Assembly (NCBI GenBank): GCA_001916965.1
Contig: MNTL01000001.1
Location: forward strand, 307,636 to 371,635
Direction of reading: 5' to 3'
From: Roseburia sp. CAG:10041_57
GTDB taxonomy: Bacteria; Bacillota; Clostridia; Lachnospirales; Lachnospiraceae
Length of the DNA: 64,000 nt
The position numbers were made by a program, and so were the translations under genes. How positions within the stretch are numbered: the first letter of the stretch is position 1; each line of letters begins with the position of its first letter. Under the pieces are notes generated by a model. The model ran no database searches and had not been told where the DNA came from. It worked only from the letters and a program-made list of their open reading frames with translations. Positions 34,080-41,314 of this stretch are shown here, piece after piece.

Positions 34080-36416
34080 TGAATTGTCCTCCATTTGATT
34101 TATTGTTGCAGAAGCCTGATGACCTCTGCTTTTTACCTTTTTATCATGAGATGCATCATGAATCTTAACCAGATTCAGTCTGAGTGCATTCGTTACAACG
34201 CAAAAGCTTGACAGGCTCATTGCTGCTGCACCATACATCGGATTAAGCTGCCATCCAAACAGTGGAATCCAGATACCTGCTGCCAGCGGGATGCCTATTA
34301 CATTATAGGCAAATGCCCAGAACAAGTTCTCATGAATATTGTGTAAGGCAGCACGGCTTAGACGGATTGCAGCCGGAACATCACTCAATCTGCTCTTCAT
34401 CAGAACCACGTCTGCTGCATCAATTGCAATATCTGTTCCTGCGCCAATGGCAATACCCATATCTGCTCTGGTGAGAGCTGGTGCATCATTGATTCCATCA
34501 CCAACCATGGCAACCTTACCCTGTTCCTTGAGCTTACGAATTACGCTCTCCTTACCATCCGGCAACACGCCTGCAATGACTTCATCTACACCCGCCTGTG
34601 CACCAATTGCTTTGGCAGTACGTTCATTATCACCTGTCAGCATCACCACGCGGATTCCCATATTCTGCAATTCACGAACCGCCTGTGGGCTGTCTTCTTT
34701 GATTACATCTGCTACTGCGATAATTCCCAGAAACTGATTCTCTTTTGCAAAGAAAAGCGGTGTCTTACCATCTCCTGCCAGCTTCTCATACTGTGACTGT
34801 GCTGATTCAGGGATAGACAGCTGGCTCTTCATAAACTTGAAGCTACCACCTAAAAGCCTGCTGCCATTCAGTTTTGTCTGCACACCATTCCCTGTCAATG
34901 CTTCAAAGTCTATGACCTCTGATGCCTGCACACCTTTTTCCTTCGCATAATCTACAATTGCTCTGGCAAGTGGATGTTCACTCCTGCTCTCAAGCGCATA
35001 TGCCAGTCTCAGAAGCTCTTCCTGTGAAATACCCTCTGCGGGTATCATATCTGTTACCTTTGGTTTTCCACTTGTAATTGTTCCTGTCTTATCCAGAGCA
35101 ACAATCTCAACTTTGCCAGCCTCTTCCAGGGAAACTGCCGTTTTAAACATGATACCGTTCTTAGCACCTACACCATTACCGACCATAATGGCTACAGGAG
35201 TTGCCAGTCCCAATGCGCATGGACAACTGATTACCAGTACAGAAATACCTCTTGCCAATGCAAATCCAAAACTCTCACCTGCAAGAAGCCAGATCAGTGT
35301 TGTAATGACTGCAATCGTAATGACTGCCGGTACAAAAACTCCAGATACTTTATCTGCCACCTTGGCGATAGGCGCCTTAGTCGCCGCTGCATCGCTGACC
35401 ATCTGAATGATCTGGGAAAGAGTTGTGTCCTCGCCTACTCTGGTCGCTTCACAACGGATATAGCCGGACTGATTCTGCGTTGCTGCTGATACCTTATCCC
35501 CTACAGCCTTATCTACCGGGATACTCTCACCAGTCAATGCTGATTCATTAACAGCACTGTTGCCCTCCAGGACAATACCATCCACCGGTATATTCTCACC
35601 AGGTCTGACAACAAAGATATCACCCTTGCTCACTTCGTCAACAGGTACTTCTACTTCTTCCCCATTTCTGATGACTACCGCAGTCTTAGGTGCCAGCTTC
35701 ATCAAACCTTTAAGTGCATCTGTTGTCTTCCCCTTGGAATGTGCTTCCAACATTTTACCCACTGTAATCAATGTCAGGATCATGGCTGCCGATTCAAAAT
35801 AGAACTCATGCATATACGCCATGACACCATCCATATCACCTCTGACCTGTGCATCTGTCATAGCAAACAGTGCATACGTACTGTATACAAAAGCTGCCGT
35901 TGCCCCAAGAGCCACCAGCGTGTCCATATTAGGAGCTTTATGTGCCAGGCTCTTGAATCCACTGATAAAGAATTTCTGATTGATGACCATAATCGCAATC
36001 GTAAGCAGCATCTGTATCAGCCCCATGGCTACATGATTATCCTGAAGGACTGTCGGCAGTGGCCATCCCCACATCATATGCCCCATGGAAAAATACATCA
36101 AAACCAGTAAAAATACAAGTGATGTGATGAGACGCTTCTTTAAAAGTGGTGTGTCCTTATCCTTGAGTGCTTCCTCAGCAGCTGCCATATCCATTGAACT
36201 GTGATGCTCTCCTGCAGAACTTTTCGGTGATGCTCCATATCCTGCATCTTCTACTGCCTTGATAATTTCTTCCGGGGATGCAGAACCCTCCACCCCTATT
36301 GAATTGGTCAAAAGGCTGACCGAACAGCTCGTTACACCTTCTACCTTCGACACGGCTTTCTCCACACGGGCTGAGCATGCCGCACAACTCATGCCCGTTA
36401 CCGTATATTGTTCCAT
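33870..36416 (-). CDS. copA: Copper-translocating P1B-type ATPase with C-terminal HMA domain
   Basis: This 848-residue Cu(I) exporter has an N-terminal heavy-metal domain with GMSCAAC (Cys10/Cys13) and eight predicted membrane spans. Transport motif SCPCALGLA, phosphorylation motif DKTGTIT, SEHPLA, a GDGINDAPAL hinge and MYGAAAMSLSS in the last span complete the CopA pattern. Unusually it has a second complete HMA domain at the extreme C-terminus (IEGMMCGHCEARVKKALEAL), joined by a basic linker. An internal ATG with a strong ribosome-binding site would make this part alone. The gene is preceded by csoR and a membrane HMA protein in one operon. Confidence 0.95.
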   Translation of the reverse strand: MEQYTVTGMSCAACSARVEKAVSKVEGVTSCSVSLLTNSIGVEGSASPEEIIKAVEDAGYGASPKSSAGEHHSSMDMAAAEEALKDKDTPLLKKRLITSLVFLLVLMYFSMGHMMWGWPLPTVLQDNHVAMGLIQMLLTIAIMVINQKFFISGFKSLAHKAPNMDTLVALGATAAFVYSTYALFAMTDAQVRGDMDGVMAYMHEFYFESAAMILTLITVGKMLEAHSKGKTTDALKGLMKLAPKTAVVIRNGEEVEVPVDEVSKGDIFVVRPGENIPVDGIVLEGNSAVNESALTGESIPVDKAVGDKVSAATQNQSGYIRCEATRVGEDTTLSQIIQMVSDAAATKAPIAKVADKVSGVFVPAVITIAVITTLIWLLAGESFGFALARGISVLVISCPCALGLATPVAIMVGNGVGAKNGIMFKTAVSLEEAGKVEIVALDKTGTITSGKPKVTDMIPAEGISQEELLRLAYALESRSEHPLARAIVDYAKEKGVQASEVIDFEALTGNGVQTKLNGSRLLGGSFKFMKSQLSIPESAQSQYEKLAGDGKTPLFFAKENQFLGIIAVADVIKEDSPQAVRELQNMGIRVVMLTGDNERTAKAIGAQAGVDEVIAGVLPDGKESVIRKLKEQGKVAMVGDGINDAPALTRADMGIAIGAGTDIAIDAADVVLMKSRLSDVPAAIRLSRAALHNIHENLFWAFAYNVIGIPLAAGIWIPLFGWQLNPMYGAAAMSLSSFCVVTNALRLNLVKIHDASHDKKVKSRGHQASATINQMEDNSMEKTMKIEGMMCGHCEARVKKALEALPQVAEAQVSHEKGTAVVKLNAEVSNEELTKAVEEQDYKVTSVE

Positions 36417-36434
36417 GTATCAGTTCCTCCGTTC

Positions 36435-36803
36435 TTACTGTTTATTCTCAATTCTTGTTACCTTAAAATCAAGACGCTCTACCGCTTTGCGAAGATCTTC
36501 ATCATCAAGCTCTCTGTCATATTCTACTACCGCAATCTTCTTACGCAGATTCACCATAGCCGATGCTCCATCAATCTTATTGATCTGACGTTCTACACTG
36601 TTCTTACAGTTATCACAGTGCATTCCATCAATATGAATGATCTTCTCACCAAGTTTCTGACCTGTCAGCACTTTCTTCTCTACCTTCTCATCACTGCCAC
36701 CTCCGCCGCAGCATCCGCCTTCGCCTTTGAAATGTTTCATACTGCTGCGTACTGCAAAAAAGGCAATGACTACAATAACTACAATTACAATTATATTTCC
36801 CAT
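36435..36803 (-). CDS. Membrane-anchored HMA (metal-binding) protein
   Basis: This ~122-residue protein has a single N-terminal membrane span (GNIIVIVVIVVIAFFAVRSS), a short Gly/Cys stretch (GEGGCCGGGG) and an HMA domain with the metal-binding IDGMHCDNCKNSV (CxxC). The N-terminal part resembles small FeoB-associated Cys-rich membrane proteins, here joined to a copper-chaperone domain. It may receive Cu(I) at the membrane and hand it to CopA, or sense it. The start at 36803 follows GGAGG at 6 nt; an upstream ATG at 36818 precedes that site and is less likely. It lies between csoR and copA. Confidence 0.82.
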   Translation of the reverse strand: MGNIIVIVVIVVIAFFAVRSSMKHFKGEGGCCGGGGSDEKVEKKVLTGQKLGEKIIHIDGMHCDNCKNSVERQINKIDGASAMVNLRKKIAVVEYDRELDDEDLRKAVERLDFKVTRIENKQ

Positions 36804-36834
36804 ATTCTCATCCTCCATCCATAAAATCCATGAG

Positions 36835-37161
36835 TTATTTCATCAGCTTCTGCAAAACTGTAACTAACTCATCTACCGTCTCTTCCCTGCCTTCCTTAAT
36901 ATCCTTCGTAACACAGGTCTTGATATGGTTGGCAAGCAATACCTTGTTAAAACTGTTAAGAGCTGCATTCACAGCTGCCACCTGCACCAGTATGTCCGTA
37001 CAGTATGCATCCTTCTCTACCATGCCCTTAATGCCTCGCACCTGTCCCTCTATACGACTCAAGCGATTCAAAAGATCTTTATATTCCTTCTCAGAACGCT
37101 CCTTTGTCTTGTGACAGCAGCAACATTCTGAAGTTTCAGTTATTTCTTTGTCTTTTCCCAC
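36835..37161 (-). CDS. csoR: CsoR-type copper-sensing repressor
   Basis: This 108-residue all-helical DUF156 regulator has Cys54, His79 and Cys83, the same spacing as the Cu(I) ligands of M. tuberculosis CsoR (36, 61, 65). The helix LNRLSRIEGQVRGIKGMVEKD is strongly conserved. An N-terminal Cys-Cys-Cys-Cys-His cluster (residues 13-17) is an addition of uncertain meaning. CsoR releases its operator on Cu(I) binding. It heads the csoR-HMA-copA operon and has a matching palindrome inside its own promoter at 37195-37223. Confidence 0.92.
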   Translation of the reverse strand: MGKDKEITETSECCCCHKTKERSEKEYKDLLNRLSRIEGQVRGIKGMVEKDAYCTDILVQVAAVNAALNSFNKVLLANHIKTCVTKDIKEGREETVDELVTVLQKLMK

Positions 37162-37194
37162 GAATCATTCCCCTTTCTTCTTCATTTCATGTGT

Positions 37195-37223
37195 ATTATA
37201 TACCCTATAGGGGTATATTGCAA
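37195..37223 (-). promoter_or_regulatory. csoR promoter with CsoR operator in the spacer
   Basis: On the minus strand TTGCAA (37223-37218) and TATAAT (37200-37195) are 17 bp apart. The spacer is filled by the palindrome TATACCCCTATAGGGTATA, close to the known CsoR operator with G/C tracts around a TATA centre. Binding would block polymerase directly, so the operon is expected to be autoregulated and copper-induced. Confidence 0.88.
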
Positions 37224-37260
37224 GCATTAATTTTCTCAATAGTTATCAATAAGCATAAAA

Positions 37261-37292
37261 GAAAAAGACAAGAGCCATCTATAAAGCCCCTG
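37261..37292 (-). terminator. Terminator after mgsA
   Basis: On the minus strand CAGGGGC and GCTCTTG (two G-U pairs) enclose a 10-nt loop and are followed by a T-rich tail, 10 bp after the mgsA stop. It separates mgsA from the csoR promoter. Confidence 0.6.
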
Positions 37293-37302
37293 CCTTTTAA
37301 CA

Positions 37303-37776
37303 TTATTTCATAGAGTTTACCCTATCTTCTATGTTCTTATGGAAATTCATTACCTTGTGAACATATTCCTCATTCATATACTCAGAATGTACAATAAAAT
37401 CTGCGGTCGAACGATTATTTGCAATGGGAATATCATACACCTGTGCGATACGAAGCAGCGCCTTCACATCCGGGTCATGCGGCTGTGCCGCCAGCGGATC
37501 AGAGAAGAAAATAACCAAGTCAATCTTCCCCTCTACAATCTTCGCACCAATCTGCTGGTCTCCACCCAGAGGGCCACTGTTATATCCCTTCACCGGAAGT
37601 CCCGTCTTGTCAGCGATCATTCTCGCCGTTGTGCCTGTTCCACACAGGAAATGTCTCTGGAGAATATCCTTATTCTCACTGCACCACTCAATCATTTCCT
37701 TCTTCTTGCTGTCATGCGCAATCAATGCAATGTTCTTCTGTTTGGAAATTGTAAATGAAATAAATTCGTTGTCCAT
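37303..37776 (-). CDS. mgsA: Methylglyoxal synthase
   Basis: MgsA converts dihydroxyacetone phosphate to methylglyoxal, a bypass of lower glycolysis under phosphate limitation or sugar excess. The ~157-residue product has the family motifs IALIAHDSKKKEM, LCGTGTTARMI, NSGPLGGDQQIG and IFFSDPLAAQPHDPDVKALLR, including the catalytic Asp, and a late ANNRSTADF. The start at 37776 has AAAGGA upstream; the open frame extends nine codons more. It is preceded by a truncated Rpn gene and has a terminator behind it. Confidence 0.93.
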   Translation of the reverse strand: MDNEFISFTISKQKNIALIAHDSKKKEMIEWCSENKDILQRHFLCGTGTTARMIADKTGLPVKGYNSGPLGGDQQIGAKIVEGKIDLVIFFSDPLAAQPHDPDVKALLRIAQVYDIPIANNRSTADFIVHSEYMNEEYVHKVMNFHKNIEDRVNSMK

Positions 37777-37789
37777 AAGGTCATCCTTT

Positions 37790-38374
37790 CTATTTATCTT
37801 CAAGTGCTTTGGTAAGCTCTTGTATTTTCTTTTTCATTTCTTCAAGTTCAACTGCCTGCTGTGCAAGTATATCGTCTTTCTGTGCAAGCATGCCGTCTTT
37901 CTGTGCAAGCATATCGTCTTTTTGTGCAAGCATACTCTCCTGTTGAATTATCTTATCACTTTGCTGTGCTATGGTATCATGCAAATATTTCTGCTCAAAT
38001 TCATAATCCTCTCTATCCCTGCATCTTTCTCGCACATTGAAATCGGCATATAGATCGCATAACGTATTGGAAGCTTCTGTAAAATATTCATTGTCTTTCG
38101 CAATCATTTTCATTTCCTCCCAAGTTCTTGTCTTGAACAATTTCGCCCAAAAGTCAAGACTCCAGCTCTTATCCTCTTCGGTTGCCAGTTCTATATGTGA
38201 TAAGTCTAACACATTTACAGCAAACTTGCTACTGTAAATCCTGTGATGTATTACATCCATTAATAAATTCCTGGAATAGAAAATTGGCTGTTCCTCAAGA
38301 GGTGAAAAATTCAGGATTCCAATTTGACTACCTGCATTTCCAGATTGATTTGTTGATAACCATTTAAGACTGCC
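37790..38374 (-). pseudogene. Rpn-family nuclease/transposase, N-terminally truncated
   Basis: The frame is open from 38374 but has no start until the ATG at 38260. Translation of the upstream part still matches family sequence (IGILNFSPLEEQPIFYSRNL...), so the gene has lost its N-terminal ~130 residues, where the PD-(D/E)XK nuclease residues lie. What remains is the C-terminal region of Rpn/PDDEXK_2 proteins (ELATEEDKSWSLDFWAKLFK, then TWEEMKMIA), followed by a coiled coil made of near-identical heptads (LAQKDDM, LAQKDGM, LAQKDDI). A stop codon lies at 38375-38377. It may still be translated from 38260 as a 156-residue fragment, but nuclease activity is not expected. Confidence 0.75.
37857..37938 (-). 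repeat. Four tandem 21-bp repeats inside the Rpn remnant
   Basis: Direct repeats with an exact 21-bp period begin near 37861, 37882, 37903 and 37924. Each codes for one heptad of the type LAQKDDM. Exact multiples of 21 bp keep the frame and the coiled-coil register. Copy number is likely to vary among strains by slippage. Confidence 0.85.
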
Positions 38375-38381
38375 TTAATAT

Positions 38382-40379
38382 TCAAATGTAAAAACTCGTA
38401 CTGATTTTCTCCTTCATTACCCGGTACAGTTCTTCATCCGACATATGATTATCCAATACCAACAGCAGGAATACATCTCTGTCCTCTTTGGCATAGCAGT
38501 AATCACGATACCACTTGTCATGGCGGGCATTATCTCCGAACTCTCTGACAAGTCCCATAACCTTGCGGACCATATATGCCGTGTGCTTCACATCTGCGAA
38601 GCAGTCATTATAATAGAAATCCTGCCATACACCATACTCAGCCTGCCGCATAGACTTATCAGCCTGTTCAAAACTGACAGCACTGTCACCAAATAGGACA
38701 AAAGACTTTTCAAAATCACCCTGACAAAAGGCTTCATAACCTTTTCTATATAGAATAACACCCTGGCAGCAGTATGCATGTATCTTCACCTGTAATTTTA
38801 ATGTAGCTTCAAACAATCTGTCCTCTATTTTCTCACATTTTTCCAGCAATGCTTCCAGTCCGGGCAATGCTTTTTCACAGATTGCGCTGAGCTTGTCTAA
38901 CTGTTCACCATAAGGAACATCTCCCACCAGCCAGTAAATTCCCTGGACATTATGCGTCCTGTCTACCAGAAACTGATGCGCCAGTAATCGGATATTTTCT
39001 GTATACAGCTGCTCTCCTGCATGCTCATCCGGCTCTTTTCCATAACATGGCATTACCTGTGGATATTCCCTGTAGCATGCAGCTATAGACTGATTGCTGT
39101 AATAATAAGTATCTGCAAATTGCCGGCTATGACTCACATCACTTACTTTCTCGCCAAACCAGATTTTACGGATTGCATCCAGATAATACACATGGGGTCT
39201 GACATTGGAGCAGTTGATCACCCAGAAATCATTACCTCCATTTGCCATGACCTGACTTAATTCCTCTTCTACAAAATCAACTGAATTGGGCAGCATCGTA
39301 ATGTGATTGGCAGCCTGCAGATCATAGAAGGATACATGATAATAGATTCCCTGTGGGCCACTTTCTTTTCCATCCGGCATAGACGATACTCTGGCTGAAT
39401 GATTGTCTCTGCGTCTTGTGACCATCCTTCCATATCCATTATCTGCCCTGACTTTTATGACATCCGTGTCAAGTTCTATATATCCCTGTTCATACAGCTC
39501 CATGATTTCACCATATAAATTGGTGCAAAAGACAGGATTCTTCACATATTTCCTGACAATGTCACACTGCATGCGAATAACCTCACTGATCATCTGTCCT
39601 CTCTTTGCAGGTGTATCAAATCTGCCTGTCGTATCTGTGCTCCAGAAAGGCATATCACCCTGTCCACGGAAGCACAGATTCCATACAACCTTACAATCCT
39701 TCTGTGCAATCACTGCATCTTCCCATAATTTATGAAACAGCTCCGGATGCTCCAGATAGTTAGGCTTTTCATCCGGATAGGCTCTCACGAACATCTCTGC
39801 CCCCAGAGGTTCTGCATGGTGATGCGTAATCCATAACCCCATATCTGCGGCAAGCTGTCTGTTCTTTCTGGACATTTTATCTGTGCCTGGAATTGCCATG
39901 TTGCCGCCACAGCGCAGAAGTGCCTCCAGCGCCATTTTCCATCCATCTATGCCATTTTCATTATATTTCCATTTTAGCATCAGCACTTCGTCATTGAAGA
40001 ACCACCCTCTGAAACGTATTACAGGTCTGGGGGAATGGATGGTCTGTTCTTCAACTTCAATGGATTCCTTCTGTTCAAATGTCTGATCCATCCAAAACCA
40101 GAAAGGCTTCACACCTAAGAATCGTTCACTTAACAGCAGCAATCCATATACCCAGCCCAGGTCATCCTGTGCATATATTGTAATCTGGCTTGTTTCAACT
40201 TCTATCCGATACTGTTCTTCTCCCAGACTGTTATCTTCTTCCAATAAGATATCACCACACCACTGCGATACAGGCTTCAGTGTCTTTTCCATATCTCTGT
40301 ATAAAATATCCACTGCATTACGCACCGGTGCTGTATCAATCTGTGTCTTAATCTGTGCATTTCTATTCCACGTAAACAT
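38382..40379 (-). CDS. GH115-like alpha-glucuronidase (short form)
   Basis: This ~665-residue protein matches the layout of GH115 xylan alpha-1,2-glucuronidases. It has GWVYGLLLLSERFLGVKPFWFW, RPVIRFRGWFFNDE, LLRCGGNMAIPGT, GLWITHHHAEPLG (the conserved His/Glu segment), VVWNLCFRGQGD and NDFWVINCSNVRPH. These enzymes remove (4-O-methyl)glucuronic acid from xylan. Typical members are longer, so this one probably lacks the last accessory domain. No signal peptide is seen, suggesting action on imported oligosaccharides. The start at 40379 has GGAGG 7 nt upstream. The gene stands alone, with GH43 and GH51 enzymes elsewhere in the window. Confidence 0.82.
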   Translation of the reverse strand: MFTWNRNAQIKTQIDTAPVRNAVDILYRDMEKTLKPVSQWCGDILLEEDNSLGEEQYRIEVETSQITIYAQDDLGWVYGLLLLSERFLGVKPFWFWMDQTFEQKESIEVEEQTIHSPRPVIRFRGWFFNDEVLMLKWKYNENGIDGWKMALEALLRCGGNMAIPGTDKMSRKNRQLAADMGLWITHHHAEPLGAEMFVRAYPDEKPNYLEHPELFHKLWEDAVIAQKDCKVVWNLCFRGQGDMPFWSTDTTGRFDTPAKRGQMISEVIRMQCDIVRKYVKNPVFCTNLYGEIMELYEQGYIELDTDVIKVRADNGYGRMVTRRRDNHSARVSSMPDGKESGPQGIYYHVSFYDLQAANHITMLPNSVDFVEEELSQVMANGGNDFWVINCSNVRPHVYYLDAIRKIWFGEKVSDVSHSRQFADTYYYSNQSIAACYREYPQVMPCYGKEPDEHAGEQLYTENIRLLAHQFLVDRTHNVQGIYWLVGDVPYGEQLDKLSAICEKALPGLEALLEKCEKIEDRLFEATLKLQVKIHAYCCQGVILYRKGYEAFCQGDFEKSFVLFGDSAVSFEQADKSMRQAEYGVWQDFYYNDCFADVKHTAYMVRKVMGLVREFGDNARHDKWYRDYCYAKEDRDVFLLLVLDNHMSDEELYRVMKEKISTSFYI

Positions 40380-40519
40380 CTTCCAACCTCCTACACCAAC
40401 TTCTTCTATTATATATGCCTTATACAGTACACGAAAATAAGGTATATCGTTATTTACAATATACCTCATCCCGTGTTCTCATTTCACTGCATTTTTTTAT
40501 AATTACATTGCAAAAATTG

Positions 40520-40573
40520 CTATGCTCCCAGATATGCCTTCTTAACACGCTCATCGTTAAGCATTTCAGAAGT
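40520..40573 (-). pseudogene. Remnant of a LivF-type ABC ATPase C-terminus
   Basis: The minus-strand frame ending with TAG at 40522-40520 reads TSEMLNDERVKKAYLGA. This is the characteristic last segment of LivF/UrtE branched-chain amino-acid ABC ATPases (usually LLNDxxVKKAYLG). A stop codon lies immediately upstream, and nothing else of the gene is left. It marks an old deletion between the GH115 gene and the MITE. Confidence 0.6.
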
Positions 40574-40589
40574 TCAAGACATTTTCAAT

Positions 40590-40725
40590 AAAATATGGTA
40601 ACTATTCAGAGCCATGCAAATTGAAGCAGAATATGCTTATTTATAAGCATATTTGATACAATTTATATGGCGAAGTAACCACATAAGCAAAAGTCGCATG
40701 GGGTTCTGAATAGTTACAAAATATG
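40590..40725. mobile_element. MITE-like element with perfect TIRs and 8-bp target duplication
   Basis: The 120-bp core at 40598-40717 begins GTAACTATTCAGA and ends with its exact reverse complement. It is flanked on both sides by the direct repeat AAAATATG (40590-40597 and 40718-40725), the expected mark of transposition. Inner secondary arms CATGC/GCATG and a hairpin (AATATGCTTA / TAAGCATATT at 40630-40653) fill the core. It codes for nothing. The parent transposase is not in the window; an IS family making 8-bp duplications is expected. Confidence 0.85.
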
Positions 40726-40777
40726 AAAAAGCGTCTTAGCGCACAAAATACCTGTTTCTATCTATCATAAAATACTG

Positions 40778-40826
40778 TTGACTTTTATCCGAAATCGGAC
40801 TATAATTGTAATTGTCCGATTTCGGA
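40778..40826 (+). promoter_or_regulatory. marR promoter with paired operator dyads
   Basis: TTGACT (40778-40783) and TATAAT (40801-40806) are 17 bp apart. TCCGAAATCGGAC at 40788-40800 fills most of the spacer, and its exact reverse complement GTCCGATTTCGGA at 40814-40826 follows the -10. Each arm also contains a TCCGA-N2-TCGGA dyad, so two dimer sites with centres 27 bp apart are likely. The repressor is probably the MarR protein encoded just downstream. Confidence 0.85.
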
Positions 40827-40855
40827 TTTTGAAAAATTAAATAAGGAGGAATGAT

Positions 40856-41314
40856 ATGCCTGCTGAACATGACGTATTGATTCGTTTTAATAATATTTTT
40901 AAGAAAGAAGATGATTTATATCGCAACGCTGCAAGACTGCTGGGCTGTTCTGACTGTGAATTCTGGATTCTGTATACCCTGTGTCTTTCCAATCAGCCAA
41001 TGACCCAGAGTGAATTGTGCGATATGCAGTATCAGCCAAAGCAGACTGTCAACTCTTCCCTGAAGAAGCTGGAGGCAGACGGCTATCTGACCTTGGTTCA
41101 TAAGGATAACCGCCGCAGCAAATACATTGAGCTGACTCCTCTTGGGAAAAAATTAGCCGCCAATACTGCCCAGCAAGTAATCCATATAGAGCTGGACACT
41201 TTTGCAGCCTTTTCCAAAGAAGAACAGGATACCTTCTTGAATCTTTATGAGCGATATGCTGATGCACTGAAAGAAAAAATGCAGCAGCTTCAACCTTACA
41301 GAAAGGAACCTTAA
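40856..41314 (+). CDS. MarR family transcriptional regulator
   Basis: This 152-residue winged-helix regulator has a recognition region in MTQSELCDMQYQPKQTVNSSLKKLEADGYL and a wing at VHKDNRRSKYIELTPLGKKL, both typical of MarR. It begins with a good ribosome-binding site (AAGGAGG). The stop codon TAA touches the ATG of the MATE gene (TAAATG), so the two genes are co-translated. The pattern of a MarR regulator with its own dyads and an efflux pump suggests autoregulation relieved by a toxic ligand. Confidence 0.9.
   Translation: MPAEHDVLIRFNNIFKKEDDLYRNAARLLGCSDCEFWILYTLCLSNQPMTQSELCDMQYQPKQTVNSSLKKLEADGYLTLVHKDNRRSKYIELTPLGKKLAANTAQQVIHIELDTFAAFSKEEQDTFLNLYERYADALKEKMQQLQPYRKEP

Noticed and set aside
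37857..37938. Short direct repeats as a CRISPR or iteron
   Set aside because: The 21-bp repeats are contiguous, in frame and encode coiled-coil heptads.
37424..38053. 209-codon plus-strand open frame opposite mgsA and the Rpn remnant
   Set aside because: It is the reverse frame of mgsA followed by low-complexity translation of the 21-bp repeats.
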